NCBI GenBank assembly: GCA_036873755.1
Contig: JAVTVY010020608.1
Location: forward strand, 1 to 64,000
DNA length: 64,000 bases
Source of the DNA: Hanleya hanleyi
Taxonomy: Eukaryota > Mollusca > Polyplacophora > Lepidopleurida > Hanleyidae
Direction: 5' to 3'
This document shows, piece by piece, positions 42,103 to 50,224 of the stretch. Made by a program: the position numbers and the translations under genes. The notes beneath the pieces are model-generated. The model was not told the DNA's origin. It worked only from the letters and a program-made list of their open reading frames with translations, and ran no database searches. The first letter of the stretch is position 1, and each line of letters begins with the position of its first letter.

Positions 42103-42110
42103 TATAAATA
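42103..42110 (+). promoter_or_regulatory. TATA box (TATAAATA)
   Basis: CCTATAAATACGAGAGACAG, 47 bp before the ATG at 42150. Confidence 0.65.
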
Positions 42111-42149
42111 CGAGAGACAGTCAAATCTTGTACCACTCACGTACTGACC

Positions 42150-42617
42150 ATGACGGAGGCAGTACGGGCGTATCTCAGCTTGACCCCCGAGGTCTTCCTG
42201 CACGTGTATGCGGATACGGTCGATATCATGGAGGAGGTGGGAGACATCTGTGATGCGGACCCTACACAACCGTGCCCGGCTCACATTCGTCTCTCCCGGG
42301 AGAACTGGACCAAATTCAAACGCGTGTTGTCTGGTGAACTGGACGGCGACCTCATCCACTTGTGTCACGATGTGTACATCCGACGCGGCCCTTTCTTTGC
42401 TCAATTGGCTCGGCTAGATGGAGGTACAGTGCATTTTATCCTTCACCCTGATCTATGGTCTGCATTGGAAGATGCCGTGGTAGATGTGGATCAAGTGCTT
42501 GTCAAGCGGTCATCAGACGAGTTGGACTGGTCATTTACCGTGGACACTGTGGAAGCCAACGAAGAAAATCAGAAAGAAACTCCGGCCCAAGATATAACCG
42601 TTATAAATAAACGATAG
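42150..42617 (+). CDS. PC4-like protein, paralogue 3
   Basis: 155 aa. Module 1: FLHVYADTVDIMEEVGDI and IRLSRENWTKFKRVLSG; module 2: DVYIRRGPFFAQLARL and FILHPDLWSALEDAVVDVDQ. The order beta-segment, helix, beta-segment, helix matches two PC4-like half domains. An acidic tail contains SSDELDW, the same motif as in paralogue 2, so these arose by tandem duplication. Overlaps the TATA box of the integrase gene at its 3' end. Confidence 0.65.
   Translation: MTEAVRAYLSLTPEVFLHVYADTVDIMEEVGDICDADPTQPCPAHIRLSRENWTKFKRVLSGELDGDLIHLCHDVYIRRGPFFAQLARLDGGTVHFILHPDLWSALEDAVVDVDQVLVKRSSDELDWSFTVDTVEANEENQKETPAQDITVINKR
42602..42609 (+). promoter_or_regulatory. TATA box of the integrase gene
   Basis: TATAAATA inside the last codons of the preceding gene, 43 bp before the ATG at 42645. 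Confidence 0.6.
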
Positions 42618-42644
42618 AGCCAGGGTCCGTCATCATTTGTCACC

Positions 42645-43718
42645 ATGAAGCGCTGGGAAAAGGTGTTGGATAACTTATACTACAGTCCCGACAGTCCGGC
42701 GGCCTATAGTGCATTGTCGGCTCTCTATCGAGCGGCCAAACCCCAGGGGATACAACGTGCCCAAGTCCGAGATTGGTTAAGAAAACAAGACACCTCTACC
42801 TTACATCGATCTGTCCGTCGCCATTTTCTACGGAACCGGTTCATCGTGGGAGGAATAGATGCCCAGTGGCAAGCGGATTTGGTCGATATGAGCGCCTTTG
42901 CCAAACACAACGATGGGAATCGGTATATCTTGACGTGCATCGATATCCTATCGAAGTATGCGTGGGTGGTACCCATTCGGACGAAAACGGGGGCGAATCT
43001 CATAGCGGCGTTCAAAGACATCTTCAAGACCGGGCGCAAACCTTTGTATTTGCAAACCGACGAAGGCACGGAATTCCTCAACAGACCGTTCCAACAGTTT
43101 CTGAAAGCCCAGAAGTTGTTTTTCTTCCATACGTACAACGAAACCAAGGCTTCCGTGGTGGAAATGTTCAACAGGACATTCAAAGCCCGCATGTATAAAT
43201 ATTTCACCTATAAGAATACAAGGCGGTACATCGATGTTCTCCCGAAACTTGTGAGTGGTTACAATCGAGCCTATCGCCGGAGTATAGAGAGAGCCCCCAT
43301 TACCGTGACCCAACGCAATGAAGCCCAAGTCCGGCGTGTCTTGTACCCCAGGCCATCGCAACGAACGACGAAGGCGGTGTTCAAGGTCGGGGACCCTGTA
43401 CGGATTAGTAAAGTCAAAGGTCGATTTGAGAAAAGTTACTTGCCCAACTGGAGCGATGAGCACTTCCTGATTAAACGGCGCCTACCCCGACAGCAGCGAA
43501 TCTATGAACTGGAAGATCTCCAAGGGGAACCGTTGCGAGGGACATTTTACGAGACGGAATTAAAGCCTGTCGTAAAAACACAGCAAGACTACTACACGGT
43601 GGAGCAGATTTTGAAAACGGAACGTCGACGTGGCAAACTGTTTCACTTCGTCAAATGGCAAGGCTGGCCCAGTTCCTTCAATTCCTGTGTCGCTGCCAAC
43701 CAGGTGAAACGACTATAA
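42645..43718 (+). CDS. Polinton-type integrase with C-terminal chromodomain
   Basis: 357 aa. The catalytic core shows the DDE triad: Asp78 in WQADLVDM, Asp139 in LQTDEGTEF and Glu173 in VVEMFNR. An N-terminal helical region (1-70) with RDWLRKQ precedes it. A C-terminal chromodomain (~315-355) has YTVEQILKTE and FHFVKWQGWP; a Cys stands in FNSCV where related proteins usually have Trp. Family knowledge: these retroviral-type integrases insert Polintons with 6-bp duplications, as seen for the palindromic element at 23241-30521. The ORF is intact, so it could have been active recently. Confidence 0.92.
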   Translation: MKRWEKVLDNLYYSPDSPAAYSALSALYRAAKPQGIQRAQVRDWLRKQDTSTLHRSVRRHFLRNRFIVGGIDAQWQADLVDMSAFAKHNDGNRYILTCIDILSKYAWVVPIRTKTGANLIAAFKDIFKTGRKPLYLQTDEGTEFLNRPFQQFLKAQKLFFFHTYNETKASVVEMFNRTFKARMYKYFTYKNTRRYIDVLPKLVSGYNRAYRRSIERAPITVTQRNEAQVRRVLYPRPSQRTTKAVFKVGDPVRISKVKGRFEKSYLPNWSDEHFLIKRRLPRQQRIYELEDLQGEPLRGTFYETELKPVVKTQQDYYTVEQILKTERRRGKLFHFVKWQGWPSSFNSCVAANQVKRL

Positions 43719-43720
43719 AG
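43714..43720 (+). promoter_or_regulatory. TATA-like box (TATAAAG)
   Basis: Overlaps the integrase stop codon region, 55 bp before the ATG at 43769. Confidence 0.5.
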
Positions 43721-43768
43721 CCAGACACCACTACCGTCATCGTTCATTCCAAGTCCGACCACAGTGCT

Positions 43769-44353
43769 ATGGACAAACAGCATCTGCCTCTGAACACAGC
43801 GTCTCCCAAAACGCGCAAAGCGCAAGTGGGCTTTGGGGTGATAGTGCTAACCCTGCTGAGTGTGTTGTACGGAGGTGTGTTTTACGACGTAGCCTATGTC
43901 AGCACGTTACTTAACCAACTGAGAACACCAGCCACCAGTGAAACCGGTCTACAGATAGCACCAGTCAACCCCGTATCGAGCCCAGTCACCACCACACCCC
44001 GTGTACAAGTAACGTCGAGCTCCACACCAAGCTCCACATCTACACCAAGTACACCCCCTACGTCTGAAGACCCAGCGGATTTCATCCCTCAGAGTAAACA
44101 GACAACGACGACCGACGTTTTACCCACCACCATCATCACTCGCAGTGAACAGACAACGACGACCGACGTTGTACCCACCACCACTCCATTTCACTCGTAC
44201 GAAATTTACAAGAGCGGGTTACCGCGACAACGGATACACCTCGAACCATGGACCCTCGCATGCAGCATCCCTTCACTTGCGTCATCGCAGGACCGACGGG
44301 TTCCGGCAAAACGCACTTCGTCCGGAAGCTCCTTCAACACGCCGACAGCATGA
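43769..44353 (+). CDS. Type II membrane protein with Thr/Pro-rich stalk
   Basis: I start at 43769 (MDKQHLPLNT); the frame is open further upstream but that part overlaps the integrase. About 194 aa: a short cytosolic-like N-terminus with KTRKAQ, one hydrophobic segment (VGFGVIVLTLLSVLYGGVF, ~20-40), then a long Ser/Thr/Pro-rich region with a repeated EQTTTTDV/KQTTTTDV motif, expected to be O-glycosylated. The last ~35 codons overlap the ATPase gene in another frame, and may or may not be used. It could be a surface or attachment protein (inference). Confidence 0.55.
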   Translation: MDKQHLPLNTASPKTRKAQVGFGVIVLTLLSVLYGGVFYDVAYVSTLLNQLRTPATSETGLQIAPVNPVSSPVTTTPRVQVTSSSTPSSTSTPSTPPTSEDPADFIPQSKQTTTTDVLPTTIITRSEQTTTTDVVPTTTPFHSYEIYKSGLPRQRIHLEPWTLACSIPSLASSQDRRVPAKRTSSGSSFNTPTA

Positions 44354-44856
44354 TCACCCCACCCATTGCCCGAGTCGTGTGGTGTTATGGAGAATGGCAG
44401 GCAGCGTATGCAGCAATGCCCCACATCACGTTCGTGGAAGGCCTACCTAACCTGGCCGATTTGGAACCCGACACCTTGGTGGTTCTGGATGATCTCATGG
44501 CGGAGACGGATGCGCGGGTCACCCAACTCTTTACCAAAGGCAGCCACCATCGACGGCTCAGCATCATCTACATTGTGCAGAATCTGTTCAGTAAAAACAA
44601 AGAACATAGGAACATCAGCTTAAATGCCCACTACCTGGTGGTCTTCAAAAACCCGAGAGATACCACTCAACTGCTGCACCTGGCGAGACAGATGTATCCC
44701 GGCCGCACACCGTTTGCGTTGGAAGCCTTCAAAGATGCCACAACCCCTCAGCACGGGTATATGCTCTTCGACCTCAAGCAAGCCACCCCCGACCACCTTC
44801 GACTACGGACCGGCATCTTTCCCGGAGAGGCCCACCACGTGTACATTCAAAAATAA
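44248..44856 (+). CDS. A32-type genome-packaging ATPase
   Basis: 202 aa. Walker A GPTGSGKT (15-22), Walker B TLVVLDD (76-82), then LFTKGSHHRRLSIIYIVQN (~94-112), the conserved core of FtsK/HerA-superfamily packaging ATPases of Polintons and nucleocytoplasmic viruses. Motif-by-motif it matches the ATPases of the palindromic element but lacks their zinc finger and C-terminal helical domain. It starts inside the preceding gene. The frame is intact. A hairpin follows 4 bp after the stop. Confidence 0.92.
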   Translation: MDPRMQHPFTCVIAGPTGSGKTHFVRKLLQHADSMITPPIARVVWCYGEWQAAYAAMPHITFVEGLPNLADLEPDTLVVLDDLMAETDARVTQLFTKGSHHRRLSIIYIVQNLFSKNKEHRNISLNAHYLVVFKNPRDTTQLLHLARQMYPGRTPFALEAFKDATTPQHGYMLFDLKQATPDHLRLRTGIFPGEAHHVYIQK

Positions 44857-44859
44857 TGT

Positions 44860-44902
44860 AAACACACCCACAGTGGCTCCCCCAGCTGGGGTCTGTGTGT
44901 TT
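44860..44902 (+). terminator. Conserved 3' hairpin with GGCTCCCCCA loop
   Basis: AAACACACCCACAGT - GGCTCCCCCA - GCTGGGGTCTGTGTGTTT pairs with one bulge, and CCCCAGCTGGGG inside is itself palindromic. It immediately follows the ATPase stop. The same loop occurs in the hairpins of the palindromic element (24414 and 29167), despite different stems, which argues for a conserved RNA or DNA signal. Confidence 0.65.
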
Positions 44903-44970
44903 GATGATGGGGATAATGAAAAGAATGAATACCACAGCATGGTTGACTTTGTCTCTGTTCTCTGAGGTGG

Positions 44971-44977
44971 ATAAAAA
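44971..44977 (+). promoter_or_regulatory. TATA-like box before the structural gene block
   Basis: GGATAAAAAGGG, 40 bp before the ATG at 45011. It is the last TATA-like box before a run of six tightly packed structural genes. Confidence 0.5.
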
Positions 44978-45010
44978 GGGCAGAGTTGTGGGTTCTGGCA
45001 TTAGTTGTAC

Positions 45011-45355
45011 ATGATGTCTGCGCGAGTACGGAAGCACGCTCCCACGCTCCGTGTATTGAAGACGGCCCCACCCGAGTTGGTCCGAACCATTGTACGCGGT
45101 GCGGATCCTGACCTTGTACGCTGTCTGTGCGAGATCGGGTACAACCTGTTAAAAGGCAACGTTCCACTGACTCCGGCTCAGAAGACCAAGTTGGCCAAGC
45201 ATAAGACAGGTCTCCGAATCCTAGTCCAGAAGCGGGTCCCTCAAACACAAAAGAAAAAGGTGTTACAGAAAGGCGGCTTTCTCAGGGCCATCTTAGCACC
45301 GTTGGCCGCTTCCGTGTTGGGTCCAGTATTGGGTGGACTCTTCGGCCGACAATGA
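45011..45355 (+). CDS. pX/core-like basic virion protein
   Basis: About 114 aa from the ATG at 45011. A Lys/Arg-rich body (KLAKHKTGLRILVQKR, TQKKKV) with LLKGNVPLTPAQKTKL is followed by a hydrophobic Gly-rich C-terminus (GGFLRAILAPLAASVLG). This profile is frequent in invertebrate Polinton-like elements and resembles adenovirus core protein pX/mu by composition and gene position. It probably binds DNA in the virion. The stop overlaps the next ATG (ATGA). Confidence 0.7.
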   Translation: MMSARVRKHAPTLRVLKTAPPELVRTIVRGADPDLVRCLCEIGYNLLKGNVPLTPAQKTKLAKHKTGLRILVQKRVPQTQKKKVLQKGGFLRAILAPLAASVLGPVLGGLFGRQ

Positions 45356-46197
45356 ACCACACGAAAAAAATGGTCCTCGTCGAACCACGATTCCTTCAAA
45401 ACCTCCAATCGCCCTACCCTGTCCCATCTACGGTGAAGACCATAAACACCCTCGATGGAGAGATGCAACAGATCTTACAGAGACCGGGGTTAAGCGACAG
45501 TGAGAAAGTACAACGGTACAATGAGACGCTTCAACGGTACATGACGTTCATGGACCAATACAAAACCCTCTCCACCCCACCACCACCACCACCACCACGT
45601 GACACACCGCCGACCTCAGCACCGCTCCAACAGCCGCCATTACCAGGGGTACCACCCACAGCCCCACAGTGGGTGGAAGACGAAGTGCTGAAGAGTGTGC
45701 CTGCATCGTTCAAGAAACAAGCTGGCCTGGTATTACAACGGATGAAACAGAATCCTAACATGACTTGGAATGATAAAGGCGAACTACTGGTACCGAAGCA
45801 GGTGGTACCCGGGATCCACATGACGGATTTAGTGAATGATCTGATGCGTAAACGCAGGTCGCACACGGATCCTCGAGGATGGGAGGTCTTCGCTCCATGC
45901 TTGAAAAACATGCATGTACCACAGGAATTGGTGGGGAACCCCCACCGCTGGGCCTTTATGCAGCGTGACTCCCCGAGTCGTGCACCACGACAGACTCCAC
46001 TACTTTCTTGGGAATCCGAATGGGAACCGGAGTCACCCCCCAAAACTCCACCACCACAAGGGGCACCTTCTTTTCAGACCTTTAAAAAACCACCCTCGAT
46101 CAGGACACCGCACATCTCCAGAGCCGTTACACGTAGCAAGTCACCGCCACGAACACGACGTCGGACACAACCGCCCAAGGCCTGGAACACCTATTAA
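45352..46197 (+). CDS. Polinton-associated 281-aa protein of unknown function
   Basis: Starts with a 4-bp overlap with the core gene. N-terminal helical region (~20-65), a proline run (nine prolines, ~77-85), then a compact domain (~100-170) with VPASFKKQAGLVLQRMKQ, WNDKGELLVP and GIHMTDLVNDLMR. I recall this W-x-D-G-E and DLI-type domain as recurrent in invertebrate Polinton-like ORFs without a known role. The C-terminus is Pro/Arg-rich and basic. The frame is intact. Position between core and penton genes suggests a structural or scaffold function. Confidence 0.65.
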   Translation: MNHTKKMVLVEPRFLQNLQSPYPVPSTVKTINTLDGEMQQILQRPGLSDSEKVQRYNETLQRYMTFMDQYKTLSTPPPPPPPRDTPPTSAPLQQPPLPGVPPTAPQWVEDEVLKSVPASFKKQAGLVLQRMKQNPNMTWNDKGELLVPKQVVPGIHMTDLVNDLMRKRRSHTDPRGWEVFAPCLKNMHVPQELVGNPHRWAFMQRDSPSRAPRQTPLLSWESEWEPESPPKTPPPQGAPSFQTFKKPPSIRTPHISRAVTRSKSPPRTRRRTQPPKAWNTY

Positions 46198-46230
46198 AAC
46201 CAACAGCAGCAGCAGGACAGCTCAGTCGCC

Positions 46231-46998
46231 ATGTTTTACCTCACCCTACCCAGTAACAGTTCGCTGGATGTGTTTCCTGACAACACCGTGGCCAAGTACG
46301 TCACCCAGTTACCGCAACCGTTGCATTTACCTGGACGATGGGAATGTGGCCTCGTGGATATCCAATACCCTTACTCGTGATACAACGTGCGAGCCAATGA
46401 AGTGTGGTACGAGGTGACCTACGAAGGCAAAAACACCCGACTCACCCTCCCCGAAGGCCAATACGATACCCCCAAGGAGTTCATGGGTGGGTTGTCAAGA
46501 CTGTTGCATTATAAGGCTCTACGGGAGGTCACGAATACTTCAAAACCCATCAAATCCTTTCCCTTCAAGAATCACGTGGACTTCCATTACAGCGCACACA
46601 ACGACAAGGCACAGCTTATCGTCACCGCCAACGCGAGTGTCGTTCTGAGTCCTATCCTACAGCAAATGCTGGGATTCGATCTACAGACGTTCGCTGGTCC
46701 CACCGCCCACCAAGGCGAGATCCCGATGGATATGAAGTCGGGCATGTACGGACTCTACGTCTACTCGGACGTAGTCGACAACCACATCGTGGGCGATATC
46801 AACACACCTCTGTTACGGGTGGTCCCCATTAAAAAGACGTATGGAGATCAAGTCACCCACAGTTTCACCCACATGCTCTACCAGCCCGTACGACAAACCA
46901 ATATAAGAGATGACACGGGACGAGCGGTGGCATTCGAACGAGGAAAAGTGGTGCTGAAACTTCATTTTCGACAAGAACGTGCTCCCCACTTTGCATAA
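46231..46998 (+). pseudogene. Penton-like minor capsid protein, in-frame stop
   Basis: ATG at 46231 (MFYLTLPSNSSLDVFPDN) opens a ~255-codon frame that is broken by TGA at 46378-46380, 49 codons in, right after IQYPYS; homology-like sequence resumes at once in the same frame (YNVRANEVWYEV). The rest includes VVLSPILQQMLGFD and SGMYGLYVYSDVVD, as in the single jelly-roll penton proteins of Polintons. Only one base change would be needed to create the stop. Translation from a downstream ATG (46387) would lack the first strands. TAA at 46996-46998 overlaps the next ATG. Confidence 0.8.
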
Positions 46999-47402
46999 TG
47001 AAAGTACCTTACGAGTGCGATGCACGCAGCTATATGGACTATTATGCCCAACAGGCCGGGGGTGGCTTTCCGGTCTTTAGCGGTGCACGCATGCAACGAG
47101 GACATGGACTGGGGAACATACTCAGCAGCATCGTCAAAACGTTTCTGCCCTTGGTGACGCGTGGGGTGAAAGCAATCGGCAAACAAGCGGTACGCAGTGG
47201 ACTGCAAGTGGCCGGTGATGTCTTGGGGGGTACGGCACCCAAAGAAGCCTTGAAACGGCGGGCCAAAGAAGCAGGTGGCGTCTTGGTGGCCAAAGCACAA
47301 CACACCGTAGGGAATAAAAGACCTGCACCACCGAGACCACGCACCAGTCGACGACCGACCCAGCGACGACGCACATCGAAGACCCAGGATATCTTTTCTT
47401 AA
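46998..47402 (+). CDS. pVI-like minor virion protein
   Basis: 134 aa, start overlapping the penton stop (TAATG). A GGGFPVFSGARMQRGHGLGN segment followed by an amphipathic helix region (ILSSIVKTFLPLVTRGVKAI) resembles the N-terminal part of adenovirus/Polinton pVI, which lyses membranes and links hexons. A basic Arg/Pro-rich tail (RPRTSRRPTQRRR) would bind DNA or be cut by the protease. Gene order next to the capsid gene supports the call. The frame is intact. Confidence 0.75.
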   Translation: MKVPYECDARSYMDYYAQQAGGGFPVFSGARMQRGHGLGNILSSIVKTFLPLVTRGVKAIGKQAVRSGLQVAGDVLGGTAPKEALKRRAKEAGGVLVAKAQHTVGNKRPAPPRPRTSRRPTQRRRTSKTQDIFS

Positions 47403-47405
47403 AAC

Positions 47406-48701
47406 ATGTCCTTGATCCACGCCGAGTCCTGCCCCTCCACCAACTGTGAATTTGATTTGTGATCCGTGCCGCCCACACAGACCAGTGCCAAACAAGGATT
47501 ATGGGTGGAGCATCTCCCGCTCTCCAGCATCAACGAAACAGGGCCCATCGAGTTCACCATCAGTAATGCGGGATTTAGCCCATGCATACTTGTATGTGAA
47601 AGCCAAGGTGGTCAATGGGGCTGGCACCAGAATCATCCAAGCTGCAACGGTGGACCCGACGAATCTCTGGCTGTACTCGATGTTTCAACAGGTGGATATT
47701 TTTCTCAGCGACAAACTCATCAGTGACTCGATCAACACGTACCCCTATCGAGCCTACATCGAGACACTGTTGTCGTATGGCCGAGAGGCTAAAAAATCTC
47801 AGCTGACAGCCGCTTTATTCTACCAGGACACACCCGAGCACATGGACACGGTGGACAATGTGGGATATAACAAACGGAAGGCTTTCACTGCGAACAGTGC
47901 CTCGGTGGATCTCATGGGTCGACTGCACGCAGACATGTTCATGCAAGACCGGTACATCTTGAACAAGATCCCCATTAAAATCCGACTGATAGGGGCGCCT
48001 CCGACCTTTGCCTTGATGGCCACTGACGTAGAGGGGCATGCAGCTGACTATAAGATTGTCATCCAAGACGCAGTCCTGTATGTCCGAAAAGTGAAACCGA
48101 ATCCAGCCGTTCAATTGGGACACATGAAAGCCTTGGAAACAAACCAGCCCAGTACCCTATCCGACGTGTACAAACCAAAGTGTTCTCTGTGCCTGCTGGA
48201 AATATGGGCGCCAACAAAGAAAACCTGTTCCTGGGGGAACTACCCAACCGATTGATCCTGGCCTGTGTGGAAAATACCAGTTTCAGCGGAGCCTACCCAG
48301 AGAATCCGTTTGACTTTAAACATTTCGGCATCAATTTTGTGGCCCTGCATGTGGATGGACCACAGGTTCCAGCCACGCCCTTAACACCGAACTTTGGGCG
48401 CAGGAATTTCATTCGAGCCTATCAGAGCCTGTTTACAGCCACCGGTCAAATCAACCAGGACGAAGGGAATTTCATCAGTCGGGAGGACTACGCGAACGGA
48501 TACACGTTGTTCTGTTTCGATCTGGCCCCCACCTTAGAGAACGACCATCAGCTGGCCCTGGCCAAGCAAGGCAACTTACGGTTGGAAATCCACTTTGCAC
48601 GAGCCCTAGCGACCACCGTCAATGTGATCTGCTACGCCGAGTTTGACAACATCATTCAAGTGGACAAGGCGCGCAACGTCCTGTGTGACTTCTCCACCTA
48701 A
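47406..48701 (+). pseudogene. Major capsid protein (double jelly-roll), stop plus two frameshifts
   Basis: ATG at 47406. A TGA at 47460-47462 falls 18 codons in. The frame then shifts near 47570 and back near 48165, so the homologous sequence runs in three pieces: SVPPTQTS...ISNAG, AYLYVKAKVVNG...VRKVK, and NLFLGELPNRLILACVE...LCDFST. Blocks such as NPFDFKHFGINFVALHVDG and the terminal AEFDNIIQVD segment are typical of the Polinton double jelly-roll capsid protein. Total length (~430 codons) fits the family. The gene cannot make a full capsid protein in this copy. Confidence 0.88.
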
Positions 48702-48702
48702 C

Positions 48703-49059
48703 ATGGATACAGACCAGATAACCACCGTGCCCGGTGAACATTGGGTGGCCGTGTACTTGACAGAACAGTAGGGGGAATACTTTGACCCGTACGGCCTGCC
48801 ACCCCTTCATCCCGATTTAACAGACTTCATGGATCAAGGCACAGAGACGTGGTGTTGGAATAGTCAAACGTTGCAAAGCCTGACCAGTAGCGTGTGCGGA
48901 CAATATTGCTTGTTTTACCTGTACCATCGATGCCAGGGAAGACCCTTATCTACCATCGTACAGATGTTTGACGAGTACCCCAAGGCCGAGGACCGCGATG
49001 TACTCGTATATGACTGGGCCGCCCATCATTTCAATGTACAAGCCCCGTTCTGGGCTTAA
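48703..49059 (+). pseudogene. Adenain-like cysteine protease, N-truncated with stop
   Basis: Starts 1 bp after the capsid stop. GEHWVAVYL carries the catalytic His, EYFDPYG the acidic residue and SVCGQYCLFYL the catalytic Cys, the order of the adenovirus-type (C5) maturation protease used by Polintons. TAG at 48769-48771 lies between the His and Asp motifs, and the usual ~45 residues before the His motif are missing. So the protease is inactive in this copy. Confidence 0.85.
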
Positions 49060-49165
49060 ATTCTTTCAATGTACACACGCCCGCTGTTCTGGGCTTAAGT
49101 TTACAAGCCCCCTGTTCTGGGCTTCAGTTCTTTCAATGTACAAGTCCCCTGTTCTGGGCTTCAGT
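49040..49165 (+). repeat. Four tandem AGCCC-GGGCT hairpins after the protease gene
   Basis: AAGCCCCGTTCTGGGCTTAA, AGCCCCCTGTTCTGGGCTT and related pieces recur about every 30-50 bp, each a small stem (AGCCC/GGGCT), separated by TTTCAATGTACA. The first overlaps the end of the protease frame. AATAAA lies at 49201. Together they may form a 3'-end signal for the structural block. Confidence 0.7.
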
Positions 49166-49199
49166 TTTCACGTGGTTGTTCTCACGTTGTTGTTGTTAC

Positions 49200-50224
49200 T
49201 GAATAAAAAAGCAAAATGAGATCTCACCAAAAAACCCTGTCTTGTGTGTTTTATTCATAATGCATAAATGCCCAATGTGGAGATTCAGTCAAACTGAAAT
49301 CAGTGGTGTAAGATGGGGCCAAAATGTAACCCATCAATGTTAGAATGCAAGAGCACTATAGTAAAATAGAGAGCCAATGAAATCAGCCCACAGACCAAGT
49401 ACGTGTTTTGGTCTAGGTTTGGAGCGGGCATTTCATTGAGGTGCGTGTAAAGGAAGACGGTGTGTGAAGACTCGTCCAACACGTATAGATTAAGTGTATT
49501 ACTATAATTACAACACATATAGGGGAAGTGGGAAGAGGTGCCGACATACTGACTGCGTCACATGACTTCACAGAATAGTCTTCTGGTTAACCTATTCTAA
49601 AGCACATACCAAGAATCTAACGATTTGTGATATGTGTTGTATCTCAGGTACGCTTTTATTGTACCTGTTCATGTGGCAACTTGGATTATATGACCACACG
49701 GCCCCTAGCACCGGCATAAGCGGTATTAGATACAAATCTAAGAGCTATGGAAATGCTCTGACAACTCGTATACTGGTAATTGGTGAGCTGTTTCGCTGTG
49801 ACAACTCGTACATTGGAGATTGGTGAGCTGTATCGTCGTCAGATGTAAATGACGGCATTTAACACAAAAGACTAGTCTGTAATGCCCGATGTCGACCCAG
49901 CATCAACTTCCCACAATGCATAATGCATGAAACTGGCTTTGAACACCGTATTAGCCAATCAGTGGCCTAGAATGGAGCCAAAGGTAACCCATCCATGTCC
50001 AGAAAACATTACCCGGGTGTACAAGAACCCGGATGTAGGCGCGGACGTAGGCGACACTCTTCGGTCAGGTCCGTGGGAGCGGATCTGTGGGGTTAAGAAT
50101 GGCGTTCACCTCCGTGTCTTTTCGGTGAAGGCGTACCGAGAGATGTAATGGCGGACTAGACCCGGAGAATACCGAAGAGGCCTGGCCGGTTTGAAGACCG
50201 TGAAGATGTAATGACGGTGACATG
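49200..50224. other. Non-coding right segment of the provirus
   Basis: AATAAAA at 49201 could polyadenylate the structural transcript. No gene is recognised in the next kilobase. A short direct repeat (ACAACTCGTA-TGG) occurs at 49760-49825. This is where a polymerase gene would have to have been if it was lost by deletion, but no remnant is visible. Confidence 0.5.

Noticed and set aside
42725..43463. Long frames on the other strand and frame of the integrase gene
   Set aside because: Shadows of a clear integrase frame with catalytic residues.
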